DNA of 64,000 nucleotides from CAZLMW01 sp964560875 (GTDB lineage Bacteria; Myxococcota_A; UBA9042): NCBI GenBank assembly GCA_964560875.1, contig CAZLMW010000015.1:24236-88235 (forward strand), given 5' to 3'. The stretch's first letter is position 1. Each line of letters opens with the position of its first letter. The position numbers were made by a program, and so were the translations under genes. The notes below the pieces were generated by a model. The model was not told the DNA's origin, searched no databases, and saw only the letters and a program-made list of their open reading frames with translations. This document shows, one piece after another, positions 54,601 through 62,826 of this stretch.

Positions 54601-57183
54601 CCTCGTGCGGCCGGACGCTGCATCATGCAGCCTCGCGCACATCTCGTCTCGCCACCATCGCATCGCTCGGGCGAGTGCTACGTCCGGTCGGCTGCCTTCC
54701 GAGATGTGTTGCCGGTGGCGGCGGAGCAGGTGGCCGGCGGCCACGTCGGGTACGCGCACCAGTGACCCGATCGCGGTCCGCGCCCCCAAGCGCAGCATCG
54801 ACGCGTCGAGTCCGAACCCATCGTCGAGCACGCCCGCGCCCATGGGATCGACGGGCAGATTGACACCGCTGCGGCACGCCCAGAGCTCCACGCGTTCGGC
54901 CCCCTCGAACGCGTTGGTCGCAGCGCTGGGGCGCATGTGACCGTCCGCGAGCACAAGTGCGCCTTCGTCCGGGCGCATGGGGTTTGGGCCGCCATCGTCC
55001 AGCTCGTCACCGTGAAGCCCGTGGCAGAAGAAGGTGACGACATCGTGGTGCAGGGCCTGGTCGAGCACTCGCTTCACCGTCGCGTCAGCGCCCAGAAGTG
55101 CTTCTTCGTTCGGAAGCGAAGCTTGGAAGGCGATTTCGTGTCCCGTCGTGCCGCCTTCTACGACCGCGTTCCCCGGCGCGACCACCAATGTGCCAATGCG
55201 CGCGGGCCGCGGAGCTTGCCGAAACTCGAGGTTCGTGAAGCTGAACGTCTGGGAGATGGACTCGAACCGGTCGAGCAGGGTCGCTCCCAAAGTTCCGACA
55301 ATGGGCCACGGGATCCACGAGGCAAGGAAGGACGGAATCACGCACACGTGAGCCGCGGTGCAGTCATCGAGCAGTGGACCCACATCGATGTTGACCAACT
55401 CCCGCAGCTGGCGCTCCTGGCTCCGTGCCTCGTCTACAGCGGTCCAGTCCGCCGTCGGCCGGAGTGCGAGAGCTTCGTCGAGTCCAACGGGGACGATCAG
55501 CGACGAGCACTGCAGGTCGCCGGCGTCGAGCCAGGCCGCGAGCAGAAGCAGATCGGACTGCCATGAGGCATGAACGACCACGGTGCCGGGGTTGTCACGC
55601 AGCCCGCCAACGAGGCGCTGGCGATCGAGAGGCCAGCTCCAGGCCTTGGATCTCCGAGAGAACTCTGGGTCGCGCGCAACGAGCTGTCGCTCGAGCGCTT
55701 GAGCAACTTCGCTTGCTTGAGTCGCGGCGCGGTCCAACAGGCCGCTGGGCGAAGCCGCCTCTCGAGCTTGCTTGAGCCGGTCAAGACTCCACACGAGACC
55801 ACGTTGTTCGAATGCAGGCGCATTCTTTCCACCGGGGTCGGCGAACTGGTCGATGTTGCGCGAGAGGACCGATTTCGCGACTTCAGTGGGCATAGGAGCC
55901 ACGAGCATCGAGAGCCACTGCATGAATGATGCAATCTGCGACCACACGGAGTTGGCTCGTTGCAGTTCCTGATCGACGCGCGAGCGTGGTGCATGGAAGT
56001 ACGACGTGATTTCGTCGTGCATCCGCAAACCGCACGCCACCTCCAGGGCAAGGAAGGCCTGCAGAGGATCCCCGGCGGCCGCCGCCATCCTGGCAGCCAC
56101 GGCCGCCGCACGTTGGGCGTGGTAGGCAATGCGGTCCGCGGCCTGCTGCGCTGAGGCATCGGCTCTCTCGCCGACGAGCTTGTGGGCCAGGGCGAGCATC
56201 GCGCGGCAGCCTTCGGCCGGGTTGTCCAGCAGCTCCGCAACCCTTGCGAACTGCGCCAGGCTGCGAGCTGGGAGTCTGGTCTCGGAGAGGTGGTTGAACT
56301 CCTGTTGGGCGATTCCCTGCTGTTTCTCGTCGCCGAGCCGCTGGAGTGTAGAGATGCGGACGAGTTGTGCCCACACAGCCAAATCCTGTCGTCCCTCCGC
56401 AGAAGCCTGAGCTTGCTGGCACAACGCAAGTATCCTGGACAGAGACTTCTTCCGGCCTCGGCTCAGGAGCACCTCGGCGAGTGTCACGCCAATGGTTGCG
56501 TCGGTGGCAACTGGGATGTCGAGGACGCCATAACCGTCGAGTCCGTCGCCGATCTCGTCGCGGTAATGCCGGATGTGGGTGTGAGCGGACTCGAGCGCGT
56601 TCAGCGCCTCAAGTTCTCTACCGAGTGAACGGAATGTGTTGGCCTCGTGCAGCCGCATGGTCGCCGCCTGACCGCGGAGAGGCAGGCCCAGGTTCTCGAC
56701 GATGGCGATTGCTTGGATGTGACACTGCAGAGCTGCCTCGGCCGCGTCGACGTCGCCTGGCAGCCGTAGGCCGAGCTCGTGAATCGTTCGGGCGATCTTC
56801 GCCTTCAAATCCAGCGTCAAGGCATGGCGGATCGGGTCGCGCTGTCGGGCGCGGCTGTGTTCCGCACGGTCAGCAAGATTCCACGCGCGGACGGCGCCCG
56901 ACCGTCCGTCCGCGGCCGTGCTCTCGAGGTGGCTCGCGGCGAGGTCGTAGGCAGCGGCAGCAGCGGCCGCCGAGTCGTCGCTAGCACCGAAGAGCTCGAG
57001 TGCCTCGGCATACAGCTGGTGGGAAGCGGCGACGTGCCCGCGGCGACTCAACTCATAGGCCTTCGCTCGCATCTTCGATGACTGTCGCGGTGGGCCGTCC
57101 GCGGTCGCCGATTGCTGGTAACGGCGATGCTCTATCAGCGCTGCTTGGAAGTGCGGATTCCGAATCGATGGGTGTTCGACCAC
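51628..57183 (-). CDS. very large TPR-CHAT protease with active and degenerate CHAT domains
   Basis: 1851 aa from a GTG at 57183, chosen for the GGAGGAGGAG just upstream (a TTG at 57216 is weaker). The first 400 residues are TPR-like helices (AKAYELSRRGHVAASHQLYA). A CHAT caspase-like domain at about 520-860 has catalytic His721 (FFCHGLHGDE) and Cys770 (ELWACRSGVN). A long helical middle follows. From about 1540 a second CHAT-type domain begins (LVLAPGPLRALPWSGLPAGS), but the Cys position reads EVWAATTSDD, so it is probably inactive. CHAT proteases cleave partner proteins in bacterial immunity and cell death. It is the last gene of an operon with a sigma factor. Confidence 0.85.
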   Translation of the reverse strand: MVEHPSIRNPHFQAALIEHRRYQQSATADGPPRQSSKMRAKAYELSRRGHVAASHQLYAEALELFGASDDSAAAAAAAYDLAASHLESTAADGRSGAVRAWNLADRAEHSRARQRDPIRHALTLDLKAKIARTIHELGLRLPGDVDAAEAALQCHIQAIAIVENLGLPLRGQAATMRLHEANTFRSLGRELEALNALESAHTHIRHYRDEIGDGLDGYGVLDIPVATDATIGVTLAEVLLSRGRKKSLSRILALCQQAQASAEGRQDLAVWAQLVRISTLQRLGDEKQQGIAQQEFNHLSETRLPARSLAQFARVAELLDNPAEGCRAMLALAHKLVGERADASAQQAADRIAYHAQRAAAVAARMAAAAGDPLQAFLALEVACGLRMHDEITSYFHAPRSRVDQELQRANSVWSQIASFMQWLSMLVAPMPTEVAKSVLSRNIDQFADPGGKNAPAFEQRGLVWSLDRLKQAREAASPSGLLDRAATQASEVAQALERQLVARDPEFSRRSKAWSWPLDRQRLVGGLRDNPGTVVVHASWQSDLLLLAAWLDAGDLQCSSLIVPVGLDEALALRPTADWTAVDEARSQERQLRELVNIDVGPLLDDCTAAHVCVIPSFLASWIPWPIVGTLGATLLDRFESISQTFSFTNLEFRQAPRPARIGTLVVAPGNAVVEGGTTGHEIAFQASLPNEEALLGADATVKRVLDQALHHDVVTFFCHGLHGDELDDGGPNPMRPDEGALVLADGHMRPSAATNAFEGAERVELWACRSGVNLPVDPMGAGVLDDGFGLDASMLRLGARTAIGSLVRVPDVAAGHLLRRHRQHISEGSRPDVALARAMRWWRDEMCARLHDAASGRTRREAELAIAEVLEVEHDEITKLCFLGRSRRTGKLSAEDVTSLLHNLCGIHAWGMYRFLGICERRPKGRWNPELDRPLTDAEAVDIDALINSATAEDPSPVGDDPEPWCAAARAHRPGEPVSAELALDVARGYLRRQRGSFVLNVCRALAWLLEAEGNPDLYGQQATLLRVEQAWLWLELLRTDGWWPHPIFRPRPNRAYLARLGGTVARTSTARELVTRAWCAFLAAPYVEQEATNEAWERLFNDSMAATLALPPDTVEGLRCRTGLSELLAECDPTLSELPNGLDVRSYFAHVDAEEILYWLARLDTACSLIAIRNSDAPNRIPTRVMSSRVAAAMWFANGHAAAMDGVAVDASTQAQTNIVNHLERQLWGAPADGGERVRSQPGAPGDSWHTVVGAYIVGALRQPEQQLSVPHLLASLGMGADLHVTAQMQLARLARGQAAPQPLRPWTDARDLSTASEVLREIFERRPAVSELGAATGGASHAVRKSAVEWLGFPDSVADFGLWTGALVVQRRLPKALVHSVPFGLELAMLRMEQAGAESARTVDRIYGDVAARHEEAATLPPTSLVVPNRRLLDHEGALNGLKTGAAVLGVVFGPYGEVALMSLFGGGSKPVTRTWMSEPGKAQELRVTVGQLMRQRGVEHSQTRQALLEKLTDELSGGLEAVLGDPSDTDATDLLVLAPGPLRALPWSGLPAGSHRLFERFASVRLLPTLDFATHAHPGAASLPDTVEICVSPTDAIRQRGPLTTYIVDQLRRARPKTITIGPNAQRALTEELIAQGRANRSSLQGLRVTGAAPDTIPSPSAGGVVFGNQMPLLPGNAQQLYVPSGRWAEVWAATTSDDRAEAVSATAEDRMPPLPRTLLESGFAGVQDLAWQVPDYVQAVLVEACAVFRDTLGMDACHASNAAQRVVRWILEEVRGPTEAPTTWEEALQRLDEARRRAYADQAPGWKPIAFTAAEWTWLQQEIDEQVWLFMTDPENVVAVRWWGA

Positions 57184-57357
57184 GGCTCCTCCTCCGCTGT
57201 CGCTGGCAGCGCACAACGCTTCTGCTGCGCTTGGTTCTGGACCTTGGCGATACGCGCACGTCGCACGTTCTATTCACGCCCTACCAACCCCGACGACGCG
57301 AGTTCATGAAGTAGGACGCGGAGGGGTTGTCGGCTGTCTTCGACGATGCTCCCGACG

Positions 57358-58290
57358 CTACTTGGAACTGCGATTCGGAGGCCGCGTCACGTGGACTGCG
57401 ACAGCGTCTGTTTCGCTGTGAGCAAGTACGTTGGCCAGCGTCGCAGTTTCGGGAAGGGCCGTGTGCAGGACGACCACGACGATGACCTGCGATTCGCCCT
57501 CTTCAAGCTCCCACGCGACTTCTAGAGGCTTGGCGGTGTCGGCCGTGATCTCATCCCCGTCGCGGTGCTTGTCCGAAACCATAAACACGCGGTACTCCGG
57601 AGGCGGTACCTGTGGCGGAACGCGGATCTCATTCTCTTGCCCGGGTGGCTGTCCCGCCAGCGTCGCCAACGATGGACGACTGAAACGGGTGGCATAGCCG
57701 AGAGCCTCGGTTCTTGCTGTCGTTGTTTTGGGCGGCTGTACCGAGAGCCTGAATGCGAGGGTCCAAGCTGTGCCGCTCTGCAGCGTCGGCTTCAGCGAGT
57801 GGACGACGCGACCTGCGAGAGTGCTCGCAGCGGAGTGTATGGGGGGGGCCGCAGACAGCGTCGCCTGAGAGAATGAACCAGCGATGCTGGACCATGCCCG
57901 CCTTGCGCCGGCCGGCAGGTCCTTCCGCTTGGCCAGCATCGCGGCAATGGACTCGCCTGCAGACCAGTTAGGGGGGGCGAGGCGAGACGCGCTCGAGAGA
58001 TCGCCGAGCCACACGAGCATGGTGGTCTCATCGCCGAGCAGCCATGACAGGACGGAGGCTTCGTGGACGGCCAGCATCGCGTCCACCGCGACTTCCTCGC
58101 TTTCCACCATGCGTTGCACGAACAGGTCGATCAATTCTCGGCCGCGCAGGGAATCCAGTGCCGACTGTCGCTCGGCAGCAGTTAGCGCTCGGACGTACGT
58201 CTCCCATCGTGCCAACGCGGACTCTTCCGCAGGATCGATGCCCAACAGGGGCCCGGCGACTCGATCGAAGTTGAGGCTGATGTCAGTCAC
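57358..58290 (-). CDS. unknown protein of the sigma/CHAT operon
   Basis: 310 aa from a GTG at 58290 that overlaps the stop of the preceding gene by 4 bp. Residues 1-160 are mainly helical (SLRGRELIDLFVQRMVES; EASVLSWLLGDETTMLVWLG). The C-terminal 100 residues are beta-rich (EYRVFMVSDKHRDGDEITAD; LEVAWELEEGESQVIVVVVL). No family recognised. The place between the sigma-like gene and the CHAT gene makes it a candidate adaptor, anti-sigma factor or CHAT substrate. Confidence 0.75.
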   Translation of the reverse strand: MTDISLNFDRVAGPLLGIDPAEESALARWETYVRALTAAERQSALDSLRGRELIDLFVQRMVESEEVAVDAMLAVHEASVLSWLLGDETTMLVWLGDLSSASRLAPPNWSAGESIAAMLAKRKDLPAGARRAWSSIAGSFSQATLSAAPPIHSAASTLAGRVVHSLKPTLQSGTAWTLAFRLSVQPPKTTTARTEALGYATRFSRPSLATLAGQPPGQENEIRVPPQVPPPEYRVFMVSDKHRDGDEITADTAKPLEVAWELEEGESQVIVVVVLHTALPETATLANVLAHSETDAVAVHVTRPPNRSSK

Positions 58291-58778
58291 TTTCGCCTCC
58301 TTCGTGCCGCCCGCCAGTGCCCCTCGAGCCGTCGAAGCGCCGTCTCGGCATAGTCCTCGTCTGTGCCGGGGCGGTTAGTCGCGAGCTGTGGACGGAACGC
58401 CGTGATAACATGCGGTTTCTTCCTCAACTCACGCGACCACTGGACGCCATGTGGAGACACTCCCATCTGGCGAAACTCGCCTTGGATCAACCCAGGACTC
58501 TGGCGCTTGGACGGCGTCGTGCGGACCTCTTCGAGGTAGACGGGCGCGTAGTACTCCGCATGGTGGTCGCCGAGCTTCCCGCGAGCGCCCAAAGGCATGG
58601 CCTCGACATCGGCCTCCCGGTCGTACGGGCGTGGAGCTCCGGCCGCATGCGCCTCATCACGCAGCGCGTCGATGTTGCACGAGGCAAATCGCTGCCAAGC
58701 TTCGTTCGGGTCGTAGAAGTGCTTCCACACCCCCTTGCGTCCCTTCCGTTCACGCATTCGGTGGATCACTGCTCCCAC
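58287..58778 (-). CDS. small basic protein of unknown function in the sigma/CHAT operon
   Basis: 163 aa, basic, with no signal or membrane segment. Visible pieces are VWKHFYDPNEAWQRFASCNI, VSPHGVQWSRELRKKPHVIT and a Lys/Arg-rich C-terminus (HWRAARRRRK). The middle resembles short beta-rich effector or toxin-like domains, but I cannot name a family. It starts 13 bp before the stop of the sigma-like gene and overlaps the next gene by 4 bp, so it is translated with both. It could bind nucleic acid or a partner protein. Confidence 0.7.
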   Translation of the reverse strand: MGAVIHRMRERKGRKGVWKHFYDPNEAWQRFASCNIDALRDEAHAAGAPRPYDREADVEAMPLGARGKLGDHHAEYYAPVYLEEVRTTPSKRQSPGLIQGEFRQMGVSPHGVQWSRELRKKPHVITAFRPQLATNRPGTDEDYAETALRRLEGHWRAARRRRK

Positions 58779-59473
58779 TCCCCGCTTCCGACACGATTGG
58801 ATTCATCGTCAGCTTGCTCGGCTCGCTTCCTCGCCCTCGAAACCACTTTGCGAAATCGATCGGTGAGCCGATGACTCTCGTTCTCCCCGAAGTACAGCGA
58901 TGCAGCCGCCGCGCGTGACAGCCCCCCTGCAAGACGTGCCGAAATCTCCTGTTCGGACAACCTCGCACGTTCGGCGAGCCACCTGGTATCCGACATCGGC
59001 AGCCAAGCGGGGACCGAGTCCAGGATGACTGCCACCCGCTCGGCCGTGCTCAAATGCTCCAGCGCCCGCTGCAGCTCTTCGGCGCCGACGTGATCGGACG
59101 GAGGGTGAGTGCTCGCGGAAGAGAAGACTGCTTGCCCCGCGACGAGTTTGCCCTGCGCCGTCGCCCTTTCGGCCAGTTCCCGACGGCGGTACTTCTTGCG
59201 CCACCTGTCGCGCAAGACGCTCATCAGGATGGACCGCGCCCAGCTCGCGGGTTTCGGCATCGCGGTTGGCACCTTGCTCTTGAGCAGCTTGATGAGTGCG
59301 TCCGCAACGTGATCTTCGATGCCGGCCCTGTCCACGCCGATGGCATGGATCCAGCCGCGCATCGCGGGCTCAACGAGCAAGACGATGGCTGTCGCGTCGG
59401 CTTCCAGATGAGATGTCTGCCAGCGCAGCAGCGTTTCTCGCAAGTCGCCCCAATCGATCCTTCGTGCGGACAC
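58766..59473 (-). CDS. ECF-like sigma factor, divergent
   Basis: 235 aa from a GTG at 59473. Region 2-like helices are recognisable (AGIEDHVADALIKLLKSK; PASWARSILMSVLRDRWRKK). A later segment fits region 4 and its neighbourhood (LQRALEHLSTAERVAVILDS; RARLSEQEISARLAGGLSRA). The match is diverged, especially in the -35-reading helix, so it may bind DNA or RNA polymerase differently. It is encoded between the PLD nuclease gene and the two unknown genes, upstream of the CHAT protease. That recalls sigma/CHAT pairs in cyanobacteria and the sigma factor of Craspase loci. It could switch on a stress regulon when freed by proteolysis. Confidence 0.72.
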   Translation of the reverse strand: MSARRIDWGDLRETLLRWQTSHLEADATAIVLLVEPAMRGWIHAIGVDRAGIEDHVADALIKLLKSKVPTAMPKPASWARSILMSVLRDRWRKKYRRRELAERATAQGKLVAGQAVFSSASTHPPSDHVGAEELQRALEHLSTAERVAVILDSVPAWLPMSDTRWLAERARLSEQEISARLAGGLSRAAAASLYFGENESHRLTDRFRKVVSRARKRAEQADDESNRVGSGEWEQ

Positions 59474-59476
59474 CCG

Positions 59477-60763
59477 TCAGCCTCCCCGTGGCTTCACGTC
59501 GAAACCGAGCCAGTGGAGCGCCTTGAGCGTTCGGTCGTTGAACACGGGTATGCCGTCGTTGTTCACGCGGCCGAGCAGCTCTTGCGCGGCGCTGGCACCG
59601 AATTCTGAGAGCCGCCACCGTGGATCGTAGATGGTCCGACAGAGGCGCTCGACGTACTCGTCTCGGCCAAATAGCAGGTAGGAGAGTGTTCGCCGGACCC
59701 GGTCGACGTCGTTGGCCGCCTTGAAAGCCTTGACGTGCGTGTCGTGACCCCCCTTGAAGAAGCGGAGGCGGTCGTAGAACGCGTGCACCTGGGCAAGGCC
59801 GTGCACCAACTCATCAAATTCGGCCTTCATCGTCGTCTTCTGGTCGACGAATACGGCTCTCACCTCCCTATGCCACCGAGGTGCGGCCTCTCGATCGTGA
59901 GCTGGCCATCTGGCGTGTTCCCATTCGGCGATGAGTTCCCGAATGAAGTCATCTCTTTCGGCTCCGATCAGGGCGATCGGTTCGCGCCACTTGTCCACAG
60001 GTGCATGAGCCTCGCGCACCCAGACGACGAAGCGGTCGATCTCCAGAAGCAAAGGCAACTCATCGTCGTTCCAGCGCCTCAGCCCAACCTCTTCGTAGAC
60101 TCGTTGGACGGTTCGGAACGCGGCCAGGAATGCTTGGTACTCGTCACGGTAGGTGGCCAGCTGGGTCTCGAGCTGGGTCTTCTGCTTGCTGGTACCGGGC
60201 CGGACGTAGTTGCCGATCTGGATGTCGCCAATCTCATCTACGACCGCCCGCTGATGCTCACGCCCGTCGTTTTCCATGCGCGTGGCCAGACGGCGGTATA
60301 TTCGCTCGTATTGGTCAAGCGCCTGATCGGTCAGGACCTCAGCGGCGTCCCAGTACTCGATGAAGAGGGCGACCAGCTCGTCACATCTCGGGTCCTCTGC
60401 GTCGATAGCGACGTTTACCTCTTGGTTTGTCGCGACGGCACTGCGCGTCAGGTTCGACGAGCCGACGAACGCGAGGTGGTTGTCGAACAGATAGAGCTTG
60501 CTGTGGAACCGTCGGTCGGTGACGAACTTGACCTGGACCCCCTCGATTCCGAGGATGCGACGGAGTGCGTCGGGGTTTGTCGGGAAGCCCAGGCGGACGA
60601 GCAACAAGACTGACTTCGAACGCTCAGACCAGGCACGAATCAGGCGGTCGTCCGTGAAGAACGCCACGGCGATCTGGATCCGTCGCGCCGACTCGCCGGC
60701 TTTAGCAAGGGCACTGCCAAATAGGTCTCGGCGGCTCGTCGTGTTGGTGTGGAGTCCTTTCAT
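59477..60763 (-). CDS. phospholipase D-like nuclease domain protein
   Basis: 428 aa from the ATG at 60763, six bases after the stop of the deaminase gene. A PLD-type domain lies at residues 1-150: LIRAWSERSKSVLLLVRLGF, then the HKD motif as RFHSKLYLFDNHLAFVGSSN (His, Lys and a downstream SSN). Only one HKD copy is present, so it would dimerise as bacterial nucleases of this type do. The remaining 270 residues are helical and acidic with no recognised domain. PLD-type nucleases and lipases are frequent effectors in phage defence. Its place between the deaminase and the sigma factor suggests it is an effector of the same system. Confidence 0.82.
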   Translation of the reverse strand: MKGLHTNTTSRRDLFGSALAKAGESARRIQIAVAFFTDDRLIRAWSERSKSVLLLVRLGFPTNPDALRRILGIEGVQVKFVTDRRFHSKLYLFDNHLAFVGSSNLTRSAVATNQEVNVAIDAEDPRCDELVALFIEYWDAAEVLTDQALDQYERIYRRLATRMENDGREHQRAVVDEIGDIQIGNYVRPGTSKQKTQLETQLATYRDEYQAFLAAFRTVQRVYEEVGLRRWNDDELPLLLEIDRFVVWVREAHAPVDKWREPIALIGAERDDFIRELIAEWEHARWPAHDREAAPRWHREVRAVFVDQKTTMKAEFDELVHGLAQVHAFYDRLRFFKGGHDTHVKAFKAANDVDRVRRTLSYLLFGRDEYVERLCRTIYDPRWRLSEFGASAAQELLGRVNNDGIPVFNDRTLKALHWLGFDVKPRGG

Positions 60764-60769
60764 GACGAA

Positions 60770-62818
60770 CTATACCCCTGCCAATGCGCGCTCGATGCGA
60801 ATGTCGGTGTCTAGGAGGCCCGGATCATCCGAACCGTAGACGCAGCGAAGCGCCGGCTTACCGAGCCAGCCACGGCCTTTCTGGTCCAAGGCCCACGAAC
60901 TTCCAAGTCCACTGACCGCGGCATTCGAAGAAGGGCATATTTCGACGATCGCCTCCGACGCCACGCGGTTGCGAACCTTCAGCTGCAGGGCCTCTACCAG
61001 TTCGAACCACCGGTTGCCCAGTTGTGCGAACGGCCCGTCGGTGTCGGCCATGCAAGAAGGCCGTGCAAGATGCGTCAGCCCTTCGTGGCGCAACCGGCGC
61101 TGACTTGCACCGCATGTCGGACAAAGCGGAGTCTTGGCCACGAAGCGGGAAGCGAAGGTCGCCATGCTCGTGCCGACCTGGCAACCGCGGAAGGCAGGCG
61201 TGTCGTGCCAGCCGCGGAACAGAGACTCAAGCCACTGGCGGTCACGTCGCGAAGTAAGCGTCTTGCGTGCCCAAAGAAGATCCAATACCTGCTCCCAAGG
61301 ATGTGCTGCCATGCGACCGCGTCGTGCATACCAAGCGCGAACATCTACTCGTATTGCGAGGGCGTGACCGAGGCGTGGCTTCCGAACTCCCAGCTCCGCA
61401 AACATGTCCAATGCGGAGGAGATGAGTCGTAGGCCGGTAACTAGATCGTCCATGTCCTCGCCGAGGTGCATTGCGACCTGAAGACCATTTTGTGCCGCGG
61501 CTGCGTAATAGGGACGCCAGCAGCGGGGGTGCCAGCCCCGTTCGCGGCTCAGGACGTCAACGCCCGAAAGCCCCGTGGAACATCTTTCGGCCGGCCGGCT
61601 AGCTACGTGGCGCACGTACCCGGCAGCTGCTCGCGCATCACGCAGTTGCTCCAGCAAGCCGAAGCCTGAGCCGACGGCCGGGTGCTGTGGAGCCTTCCGC
61701 TGCACAGAGCAGAACACGTTCACCTGCCGGTCGTTGCCGGCGGCGTTCCGGAGTGTTGGGCGTTCCGTCAACGGCGGTTTCACCCGCAGGTCAAACTGCG
61801 AGATCCCTGTCGGGACACGGTATACGGGCGGCGTTCCCGCACGCGAGCCCGGGCGCGAAACCGCCTTGCGATAATAGCCGTAGTGGCGAGTGAACTCTCC
61901 CAATCCTGTCATCCGCGGGCGTGTAGCGGTAACCGCCAAGAATTCTGAGCGAAGCTGTACATACGCCCAGAACAAACGAGCATCGTTCAAATCGCCAAAG
62001 CACGCTCTCTTGCAAGCCGACAACAGAAAGCTTCTTTCTAGTTCGAACGCCTGTTCGAGGGGATCGGTTCGACGTCGGACGCCGCACTTCATCCATACAG
62101 TAGCGACGTCGCTTCGATGAGACGAATAGAATCCTCGGAGGACCGACTCCAAGTCATCGGGCAGGAGGCCGCGCTTCGATCGCCCGACGGAGGACAGCAG
62201 TGCCAGCGCGTCGTGTTGCAACTGACCTCCGGCGCATTTGTCTACGATCAGGCTTGCCAAGCAGCGCCCGAAAGTCGTCAGGTCGTCCGTCGCGAGTATT
62301 CGATTGAGGGTGATGCGAGCTGCATCTCGTCTTCCAGGCTGATTCTGCGCCGGACGCCAGACCTTCGCGCACCAACCACTGATACGGCTGGGCAGCGCAC
62401 CCAGATGGAGGTGCGCATCGACCGAACGCCCCCTATGGCTCTGACCGACGATGTCGACCTCGATTGGACTGTTTGGTAGTGCCGAAACCGCGGTGATTAG
62501 ATCCGCACCCAGCAGACCGGCAGACCATCGCCAAAGCCGTGGCGATGTCACCGTTGCACGCCCGTTAACTTGCGTCACCAGACGGTCAACGAGAGACACT
62601 AGTAGACGATCGGGACGGTCGCTGCGCCTGCTGGTTTCAAGCGCATGCCACGCCTCTAGGCAAAGTTCTCTGGGACATCCCAGTTGGCTCGATGCGAAAT
62701 CCGAGATCGCTTGGCCGTGAGACTCCCTCCAGAACGTTTGTACCGGGCTCGTGACGTTGTTGCCGAACCGCCAAGTCAACGCGCAAGCCGCAAGCATCCA
62801 TCGCAGTTCATCACTCAT
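60770..62818 (-). CDS. adenosine-deaminase-like metalloenzyme, RADAR RdrB-like
   Basis: 682 aa from the ATG at 62818, 8 bp after the previous stop. All signature residues of the adenosine/AMP deaminase fold are present: SVDAHLHLGALP (zinc ligands His136 and His138), AMHLGEDM (His451 and catalytic Glu454), PRLGHALAIRVD (zinc-side His485), EICPSSNAAVSG and GSDDPGLLD (Asp664-665). The family normally has 330-350 aa. This protein carries an extra 130-residue N-terminus and a large insertion at about 150-440, a size more like RdrB of the RADAR defence system. It also has a CPTC pair at 566-569. It probably deaminates adenosine in nucleotides or RNA. The fit is clear, but membership of RADAR is not certain. 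Confidence 0.8.
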   Translation of the reverse strand: MSDELRWMLAACALTWRFGNNVTSPVQTFWRESHGQAISDFASSQLGCPRELCLEAWHALETSRRSDRPDRLLVSLVDRLVTQVNGRATVTSPRLWRWSAGLLGADLITAVSALPNSPIEVDIVGQSHRGRSVDAHLHLGALPSRISGWCAKVWRPAQNQPGRRDAARITLNRILATDDLTTFGRCLASLIVDKCAGGQLQHDALALLSSVGRSKRGLLPDDLESVLRGFYSSHRSDVATVWMKCGVRRRTDPLEQAFELERSFLLSACKRACFGDLNDARLFWAYVQLRSEFLAVTATRPRMTGLGEFTRHYGYYRKAVSRPGSRAGTPPVYRVPTGISQFDLRVKPPLTERPTLRNAAGNDRQVNVFCSVQRKAPQHPAVGSGFGLLEQLRDARAAAGYVRHVASRPAERCSTGLSGVDVLSRERGWHPRCWRPYYAAAAQNGLQVAMHLGEDMDDLVTGLRLISSALDMFAELGVRKPRLGHALAIRVDVRAWYARRGRMAAHPWEQVLDLLWARKTLTSRRDRQWLESLFRGWHDTPAFRGCQVGTSMATFASRFVAKTPLCPTCGASQRRLRHEGLTHLARPSCMADTDGPFAQLGNRWFELVEALQLKVRNRVASEAIVEICPSSNAAVSGLGSSWALDQKGRGWLGKPALRCVYGSDDPGLLDTDIRIERALAGV

Positions 62819-62826
62819 GGTTCTCG

